A DNA stretch of 64,000 bases from BOG-938 sp035524315 (GTDB lineage: Bacteria; Pseudomonadota; Alphaproteobacteria; Caulobacterales; Caulobacteraceae): NCBI GenBank assembly GCA_035524315.1, contig DATKPD010000074.1:20635-84634 (forward strand), given 5' to 3'. Numbering within the stretch: the first letter of the stretch is position 1; the number at the start of each line of letters is the position of its first letter. The notes beneath the pieces are model-generated. The model was not told the origin of the DNA. It ran no database searches and worked only from the letters and a program-made list of their open reading frames with translations. This document shows, in pieces, positions 59,017-64,000 of the stretch. The position numbers were made by a program, and so were the translations under genes.

Positions 59017-59576
59017 ATGCACGCACATCCTGCGAGCGGAGCATTGCTGCTATTGATCGACCTTCAGCAAGCATCGATCATCCGTCGTGGGGCCAACGAA
59101 ATAACCCCAACGCCGAGGTCCACCTCGCTGAATTGCTGACCCGGTGGCGCAGCGCAGGCTGGCCCGTCTGGCACGTCCGGCATGACTCGTTGGAGCCGAG
59201 ATCGCATTATCGGCTGAAGCAGTCAGGGCACGAGTTCCGTCCAGGAACTGCGCCGATCGCCGGCGAGAAAATCATTCCCAAGCATACCAATAGCGCCTTC
59301 GTCCGCACCTCGCTCGAAGTCGACCTGCGAGCGTTGGGCGATAACCGCACCGTGGTTGCTGGGGTTATCAGCAATAACTCGGTTGAATCCACGGTGCGGA
59401 TGGCGGGAAACCTGGGGTTCGAGACCTACCTCGTCGAGGAGGCCTGCTTCACGCTCGCGCGGCAAGACTACCGCGGCGGGTGGCGAACGGCCGAAGAAGT
59501 CCATGCCATGAGCCTGGCCGACCTCGACGGCGAGTATTGCCGCGTCCTTACGACCCAGGACCTGTTGACCACCTAG
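59017..59576 (+). pseudogene. Frameshifted isochorismatase-like hydrolase
   Basis: Reading from ATG 59017 gives MHAHPASGALLLLIDLQQA, a normal isochorismatase-family start with the catalytic aspartate in LLLIDLQ. After about 59073 this frame soon stops, while the -1 frame continues with IDHPSWGQRNNPNAEVHLAELL to the stop at 59574-59576. One missing base near 59071-59075 explains this. The rest is family-like: the lysine in IIPKHTNSAF and VVAGVISNNSVESTVRMAGNLGF, where serine occupies the usual cysteine position. It may be a true pseudogene, a sequencing error, or programmed -1 frameshifting (no obvious slippery heptamer). The longer open frame starting at 58848 has an unrelated N-terminus. Confidence 0.75.
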
Positions 59577-59931
59577 GACGGCTTAGCTGACCTGCGCCCA
59601 GCGCCATTGGCACCCGCAACGCGCTCAGGAGCGCACCAAAGCCCATCAGAACGGAGGCCGCATCCTGTCCGCCGTATTGGTCAAGAAGTCATACATAGGC
59701 TTTAGGGCCGCGATTCCCGCGACTGCAAACTACGCAGTTTAGCTCGATTTAAACAATCGAACGCGCTCCATAACCTGCCATCCCGCTCAGGTGGACTCCA
59801 AGGCTTTCAGCACTTTCGTGGGTGGTGGGAAGGTCTTGATCCGGCCATCGAAAAATCCGACAAACAACGATTGGTACTGCTAGGCCTAAATTCGAGTTGG
59901 GGTCGCGTTGTAGGTTGGCTGGGGGCTGAAC
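59577..59931. other. Non-coding stretch inside low-GC insert
   Basis: About 355 bases with lower GC than the flanks and no convincing gene. Short minus-strand peptides can be read between 59590 and 59710 but are broken by stops. The segment GCTCGATTTAAACAATCGA near 59741 is AT-rich and could be promoter DNA for the gene at 59932. Confidence 0.45.
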
Positions 59932-61020
59932 ATGTTCTTTCGTAGGCTAGTTTTCCCAACGCTGGCGTGCGCCGCTTTCGGGCTGGGTGCCGGGCAGCAG
60001 GCCAATGCTGCCGACATTCAGGTGTTTAGGAACGGGGCCGACCCAACGGTCGGCATTTCGATTTCGGGCGATATCGTCAATGGAGACGCCGAAAAGTTCA
60101 ACGCGCTCGCGGCGACCAACGCGAATGCGATAGTATTCCTCGACAGCGCAGGCGGTCAGATCGTCCCAGCGATGGAAATTGGAAAGACGATCAAGCTGCG
60201 CGAATATCCCACGATTGTCTACAAGGGTTCAACCTGCGCTTCTGCCTGCGCGCTGATTTGGTTGGCGGGGAATGATCGCGTGATCTACACTGGGGCGCGG
60301 GTGGGCTTCCATGCTTCATACCAAGATGTGGGCGGCAAGCTCATCGAGGTGGGAACGGGGAATGCATTAGTCGGGCATTACCTGTCGCAACTAGGGTTCG
60401 ATGAGCGCGCAGTGATCTTCGTCACCAGCGCAGCCCCAAGTGATATTTCTTGGCTCTCGGAAGAAAGCGAGACGGCATCGGACATCTCTTTCAGGCGGCT
60501 CACCGCTGACGAACCGACCGAGCCTTCCGGCACGCCTGAGCTATCCGATTTGATGGGCGCGGACGCAAAGAAAGCCGAGCCTAAGGCGGCTTACGATGCA
60601 AGCGCCAAGCTAGGCAGAAATGTCCGTTTCTTTGCCAACGCGCTGACGGCGGCAGGCTATAAGGCTGAGGTAAACACCTCCGATGTCAACAGCCCAAAGA
60701 TTTTCACCGGCGTAGGCGGCCGCAAATTTATGCTCGGATTTAGTTCTTGCGCCGACCTTGACTGCAATTACGTGGAACTTCTTGGCGAATGGACTGATGT
60801 AACTCAGGCGCAAGCCAATTATATATTCAAGAAATACGCATTAGATGAAGTCTATGCGAGCGTTTTCTACAGCCCAAAGGACAAAACGGTTGCCGTCTAT
60901 CATTACCTGATTATTGGTGCCGATGGGGTAACAAGCACGAACATGATCGAAAATCTGGAATATTTCGCCAGAGAGTTCGAGACCGTCGGCAATTTCATGA
61001 ATGAAGCACCGAAGGAGTAA
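59932..61020 (+). CDS. Periplasmic Clp/crotonase-like protein with extra C-terminal domain
   Basis: Protein of 362 aa. Signal peptide ends near QQANA-AD. Residues about 28-150 resemble the COG3904-type periplasmic family related to ClpP: the oxyanion loop FLDSAGGQI, the candidate serine S104 in STCASACALIWLAG (between C102 and C106) and the candidate histidine H127 in VGFHASY. Residues about 205-355 form a second domain (LGRNVRFFANALTAAGYKAEVN...FMLGFSSCADLDCNYVELLGEW) that loosely resembles YbjN-like domains. Base composition is nearer 55% GC, and codon use is more relaxed than in neighbours, suggesting transfer. Protease activity is untested. Confidence 0.72.
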   Translation: MFFRRLVFPTLACAAFGLGAGQQANAADIQVFRNGADPTVGISISGDIVNGDAEKFNALAATNANAIVFLDSAGGQIVPAMEIGKTIKLREYPTIVYKGSTCASACALIWLAGNDRVIYTGARVGFHASYQDVGGKLIEVGTGNALVGHYLSQLGFDERAVIFVTSAAPSDISWLSEESETASDISFRRLTADEPTEPSGTPELSDLMGADAKKAEPKAAYDASAKLGRNVRFFANALTAAGYKAEVNTSDVNSPKIFTGVGGRKFMLGFSSCADLDCNYVELLGEWTDVTQAQANYIFKKYALDEVYASVFYSPKDKTVAVYHYLIIGADGVTSTNMIENLEYFAREFETVGNFMNEAPKE

Positions 61021-61472
61021 TATGGCGCTGCTTGTTCAGCGGCAACACGCTTCCAAGCTGTCTCGGCTGAGGTCGCTTTATGCGGTGGCATGGTCTTGAC
61101 CCCGAAAACCAAGCCCTCCAGCCAAGCATGCTTCGAGGCGATGTCGGGTCATTTGCGGACCGACGCGGCAGTATGCGATTCGACTACGAGCACAAGCAGC
61201 GCGCTTGGCTTGTTTCGCTTGGCGGACTTTTGTCGAATGTTGGTGCCAGTATTCTCTCGAAGCCGAGGGTTCATTTCGAGCAGGACTGGCCCGACAGGCT
61301 CATGAACAAGTTGGTTCTCGGCATACCGATGCGCTTGAGGTTGGCCGGGGAATTGCCGGCTGAACCTCCGTAAACCGGGCTCCTCGAACGGAAGAGATGC
61401 GTCGTCCGTGCGCCCCGAGATGGCCGAGCTTGGCCAGGGCGCCAACAACCGGACGTTCCCAGGTTCTGCTAA
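61021..61472. other. Gene-poor segment at right edge of insert
   Basis: About 450 bases with overlapping short frames on both strands (up to 99 codons at 61149-61448, minus; 97 codons at 61080-61373, plus). None has recognisable motifs or a good ribosome-binding site. It may be decayed mobile DNA. GC rises again near 61480, where epmB begins. Confidence 0.45.
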
Positions 61473-62543
61473 GTGTCAACAATCGCCCCACCGGCCAAAT
61501 CGAGCGATAAACCGCCCATGGCCGCCCTCGCCTCGCCCAAAGCCCTCGCCGACGCCGGCCTGATCGACCCGGCGCGGGTCGCCGCGCTCGAACCGGTCGC
61601 GGCGCGTTACGCCGTGGCGATCACCCCCGCCCTCGCCGCCCTGATCGACCCGGACGACCCCTACGATCCCATCGCCCGCCAGTTCGTGCCCGATCCGCGC
61701 GAGCTGATCGCCGCGCCCGGCGAAAGCCCCGACCCCATCGGCGATGACGCCCACAGCCCGGTCCCCGGCATCGTGCATCGCTATCCGGACCGGGTGCTGC
61801 TCAAGGCGGTGCACGCCTGCGCGGTCTATTGCCGCTTCTGCTTCCGTCGCGAGATGGTCGGGCCGGGCGGCCTGGGCGGCCTGACCGGCGCCGCGCTCGA
61901 CGCCGCTATGGCGTACATCGCCGGCCATCCGCAGATCTGGGAAGTGATCCTGACCGGGGGCGATCCGCTGGTCCTGTCGCCGCGCCGGCTGGACGAGATC
62001 ATGCGCCGCCTGGGCCGGATCGAACATGTGAAGCTGGTGCGCGTGCACACCCGCCTGCCCGTGGCCGACCCCGAGGCGATCACGCCGGCCATGATCGCGG
62101 CGCTGCGGGCGTCGGGCAAGACCACCTATCTGGCCCTGCACGCCAACCATCCGCGCGAACTGACCCCCGCCGCCCGCGCTGCGTGCGCGCGTCTGGTAGA
62201 CGCGGGCGTCGTCCTGGTCAGCCAGAGCGTGCTGCTCAAGGGCGTCAACGACGATGCGGAGACGCTGGCCGCGCTGATGCGCGCCTTCGTCGAGACCCGC
62301 GTCAAGCCCTACTACCTGCACCACGGCGACCTGGCGCCGGGCACCGCGCACCTGCGCACCACCCTGGCCGAGGGCCAGGCGCTGATGCGCGATTTGAGGG
62401 GACGTATCTCGGGCCTATGCCAGCCGAGCTATATGCTCGACATCCCCGGCGGCCACGGCAAGGTGCCGGTGGGCCCGGATTATGTGGGCGACGGCGTGGT
62501 CGAGGATCCCAATGGCCAGCCGCACGTCTATCCGCCGGCCTGA
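61473..62543 (+). CDS. epmB: EF-P (R)-beta-lysine-forming lysine 2,3-aminomutase EpmB
   Basis: Radical SAM/PLP enzyme of 356 aa of the KamA family, in the short EpmB type lacking the long C-terminal region of clostridial KamA. The cluster motif is C116-x3-C120-x2-C123 in HACAVYCRFCFRREM. ILTGGDPLVLSPRRLDEIMRRL and the PLP region near VLVSQSVLLKGVNDDAETL and PYYLHHGDLAPGTAHLRT follow. It converts (S)-alpha-lysine to (R)-beta-lysine for EpmA. GTG at 61473 is drawn; an ATG at 61518 (MAALASPKAL) is equally possible. Its start abuts the insert that separates it from epmA. Confidence 0.92.
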   Translation: MSTIAPPAKSSDKPPMAALASPKALADAGLIDPARVAALEPVAARYAVAITPALAALIDPDDPYDPIARQFVPDPRELIAAPGESPDPIGDDAHSPVPGIVHRYPDRVLLKAVHACAVYCRFCFRREMVGPGGLGGLTGAALDAAMAYIAGHPQIWEVILTGGDPLVLSPRRLDEIMRRLGRIEHVKLVRVHTRLPVADPEAITPAMIAALRASGKTTYLALHANHPRELTPAARAACARLVDAGVVLVSQSVLLKGVNDDAETLAALMRAFVETRVKPYYLHHGDLAPGTAHLRTTLAEGQALMRDLRGRISGLCQPSYMLDIPGGHGKVPVGPDYVGDGVVEDPNGQPHVYPPA

Positions 62544-62548
62544 GGCCC

Positions 62549-62914
62549 TCAGCGGGGCATCAGCTCCACCCACAGGCGATGAACCAGGCGCAGGTGCGGG
62601 GGCGTGATGGCGGTGTTCAGATGCTCGGTGGCGTGGAAGGTCAGGCCCACCTGGTCTTGCGTCTGCCACGCGGTGGTGGAGGCGTGCACCACGCCGTCCT
62701 TGACCACGATCAGATAGGGATCGGCCGCGATCGTGTCGGGATTGACCGCGATGCGAGCCCCCGTCTCCGACAGGTCGCGGATCGTGCAGTCGGCGCTCAT
62801 GGTGGTGTTCGGCAGCACCACCTTGCCCTTGAGGAACACGCGCCGACGCACTTCGCGGCGGCGTTCCGGCGGCTGTTGTCCCATGGCGGCGGCTATCGGA
62901 TCATTCTGAGACAT
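62549..62914 (-). CDS. PilZ-domain protein
   Basis: Single-domain PilZ protein of 121 aa, a probable cyclic-di-GMP receptor. The RxxxR-type motif is in ERRREVRRRVFLKGKVVL and the second binding motif region is IRDLSETGARIAVNPD. Cytoplasmic. Start at ATG 62914 (MSQNDPIAAAMGQQ); an upstream in-frame codon at 62971 is less likely. It is convergent with epmB, whose stop is five bases away. Partner unknown. Confidence 0.86.
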   Translation of the reverse strand: MSQNDPIAAAMGQQPPERRREVRRRVFLKGKVVLPNTTMSADCTIRDLSETGARIAVNPDTIAADPYLIVVKDGVVHASTTAWQTQDQVGLTFHATEHLNTAITPPHLRLVHRLWVELMPR

Positions 62915-63001
62915 AATCGCGGTCCACACGGTCGATATCCCCCCGCCACTCGGGAGGACGCCCCCGGTCAAGCAAGGGGGGCGCCAATCGTCCGGGCCGG
63001 T

Positions 63002-63601
63002 TCAGTATTCCAGAACGGCGCGCGCGTAGGTCTCGACCACGAAGCTGAACGGCGCGCCCGCCGCGGTCAGCAGCACCGCCGAATGGCGCAGGACCGCCGG
63101 GGGCGCGGGGCCGACGCCGAGCAGCACCTCGGTCTCCAGATTGCGCCGGCTGAACCTGAGCGGCGCCGCCACCGCGCCGAACGGCGTGTCGGTCTGGTCG
63201 AGCGCCTGGTTCATCGCCGGCGTCAGCTTGGCCGGCAGGTACCAGTTGTCGGCCCGCGACAGCACCCGGTCGCCGCACGTCAAGTCCACGCGCCGGTAGC
63301 GCACCACCGCGCCCGGGCCCGCGTCCAGCGCCCGGGCCACCTGCGGCGGGGGCGGCCTGTCGGCGCCGGGCGCCAGGCGGGCCACGATCCTGGTCCCCGG
63401 CGCGGGACCATGTGCGTCGCACCAGGCCTGCAACACCGCCGTGGCGCTGGCGTGGCTGTCCAGCTGGTCCTCGAACGCGGCCAGGCGGGCCCGGGCCGCC
63501 ACGGGATCGGGGGCAGGTCCCGCATACACCGTGGACGGGATGACAAGGGCGAGAGCGATCGCGAGCGCGGCCTGGCGGCGTCTGATCGGGCTGTCCATCA
63601 T
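63002..63601 (-). CDS. Exported chorismate-lyase-like (UbiC-fold) protein
   Basis: Protein of 199 aa. A signal peptide (AALAIALALVIPSTVYAG) precedes a domain whose C-terminal half resembles UbiC/UTRA proteins: VRYRRVDLTCGDRVLSRADNWYLP, the TDTPFGAVAAPLRFSRRNL segment and VLRHSAVLLTAAGAPFSFVVETYAR. Conserved UbiC active-site positions could be the arginine of VVRYRR and the glutamate of VVETYA. True UbiC is cytoplasmic and makes 4-hydroxybenzoate; the signal peptide argues for a different, periplasmic ligand. The assignment is from fold-like similarity only. Confidence 0.6.
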   Translation of the reverse strand: MMDSPIRRRQAALAIALALVIPSTVYAGPAPDPVAARARLAAFEDQLDSHASATAVLQAWCDAHGPAPGTRIVARLAPGADRPPPPQVARALDAGPGAVVRYRRVDLTCGDRVLSRADNWYLPAKLTPAMNQALDQTDTPFGAVAAPLRFSRRNLETEVLLGVGPAPPAVLRHSAVLLTAAGAPFSFVVETYARAVLEY

Positions 63602-63605
63602 CGCC

Positions 63606-64000
63606 CTATCCTAGGCGCGCGGGGGGGTCGGGCAAGGCGGCGGTGGCCTGATGGCGCGCCAGCGCGGTCTGCAAGCCGTCGATCAGGGTCGCGCGCAGCG
63701 AGACGGGGGCCAGGATCTCGACCTTGTCGCCCCAGGTGAACAGGTGCCAGGCGATCTCGCGCATGCCGGCCGCCTGGAAGCGGGCGATGACGGCGCCGTC
63801 CGCCTGGGGCTCCAGGGTCTGGGTGGGATGGAAGCGCCAGCCCATCGCCTCCTCGGCGCCGTGCGGATGGATGCGCAGCACCACCTCCTCCACCGCGTCC
63901 TGGTAGATGCCGAAGCTGCGCTCGACGAAGGCCCGCAGGCTGAAATCCGTCGGCCTTGAGCCGGGCGTCGGGCTGACCGCCAGGTCGCGCACGCGGTCGA
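63606..64000 (-). CDS. WYL-domain transcriptional regulator, C-terminal part
   Basis: Incomplete gene: the frame runs off the right edge of the window, so only about 130 C-terminal residues are seen. RSFGIYQDAVEEVVLRIHPHGAEEAMGWRFHPTQTLEPQADGAVIARFQAAGMREIAWHLFTWGDKVEILAP is typical of the second half of YafY-type WYL regulators, after the WYL motif itself. The full protein should begin with a winged-helix DNA-binding domain. It is four bases upstream of the UbiC-like gene on the same strand. What it regulates is unknown. Confidence 0.8.
   Translation of the reverse strand, partial: DRVRDLAVSPTPGSRPTDFSLRAFVERSFGIYQDAVEEVVLRIHPHGAEEAMGWRFHPTQTLEPQADGAVIARFQAAGMREIAWHLFTWGDKVEILAPVSLRATLIDGLQTALARHQATAALPDPPARLG

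Noticed and set aside
59590..59710. Possible minus-strand remnant peptide (LMGFGALLSALRVPMALGAG)
   Set aside because: Interrupted by stops within a few dozen codons and unrecognised; insufficient to call a pseudogene.
61080..61448. Overlapping short frames on both strands next to epmB
   Set aside because: No motifs, no ribosome-binding sites, conflicting frames; described instead as gene-poor insert DNA.

Overview
This is a GC-rich (about 70% by eye), densely packed bacterial chromosomal segment. The gene set points to an alphaproteobacterium, most likely Caulobacteraceae (Caulobacter/Phenylobacterium-like). The supporting genes are a hopanoid block, a CAU/GOB-like B3 metallo-beta-lactamase, a transglutaminase/ATP-grasp/alpha-E locus and efp with epmA and epmB nearby. 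The taxon is an inference from gene content; no rRNA or tRNA gene was found.

Layout. 0-9 kb: a secreted type-B carboxylesterase, two small secreted proteins, a double-ACT regulator, two DHA2 drug/proton antiporters, a transglutaminase-like protein and a small exported protein. 9.3-22.2 kb: an isoprenoid/hopanoid region. It holds a Rieske oxygenase, hpnH and ispH on the minus strand, divergent ispG and ispA, then hpnM, hpnN, a DUF2141 protein and the overlapping set hpnI-hpnL-mtnA. The genes for squalene synthesis, cyclisation and hpnG are not in the window. 22-27 kb (minus strand): a B3 metallo-beta-lactamase, an FMN-type glutamate-synthase-like protein, a two-domain VOC protein and a family 9 glycosyltransferase. 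27.2-33.9 kb: transglutaminase-DUF2126, ATP-grasp-alpha-E fusion and transglutaminase, a conserved but poorly understood peptide-modification locus. 34-38.8 kb: a HbpS/GlcG-like protein and an MdtABC-type RND pump with its adaptor. 39.3-45.7 kb: a tightly overlapping urease operon ureDABCEFG followed by an amidase. 45.8-55.9 kb: a sulfotransferase, PEP carboxylase, an aldehyde dehydrogenase convergent with an MFS carrier, a TMEM175-like channel, a fatty-acid-hydroxylase-family protein and an ABC-2 exporter.

56-64 kb: a DUF2061 protein, then a GxxExxY gene boxed by inverted copies of a 9-nt-periodic repeat, then efp, epmA and epmB. These three encode elongation factor P and its beta-lysylation enzymes. 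epmA and epmB are separated by about 2.7 kb of less GC-rich DNA carrying a frameshifted isochorismatase-like gene and a Clp/crotonase-like periplasmic protein. The window ends with a PilZ protein, an exported chorismate-lyase-like protein and the C-terminal part of a WYL regulator.

Most worth a second look: the repeat-boxed GxxExxY cassette; the Rieske oxygenase in the ispH-hpnH operon; mtnA translationally coupled to hpnI-hpnL; and the transglutaminase/ATP-grasp/alpha-E locus with a probable CTG start.
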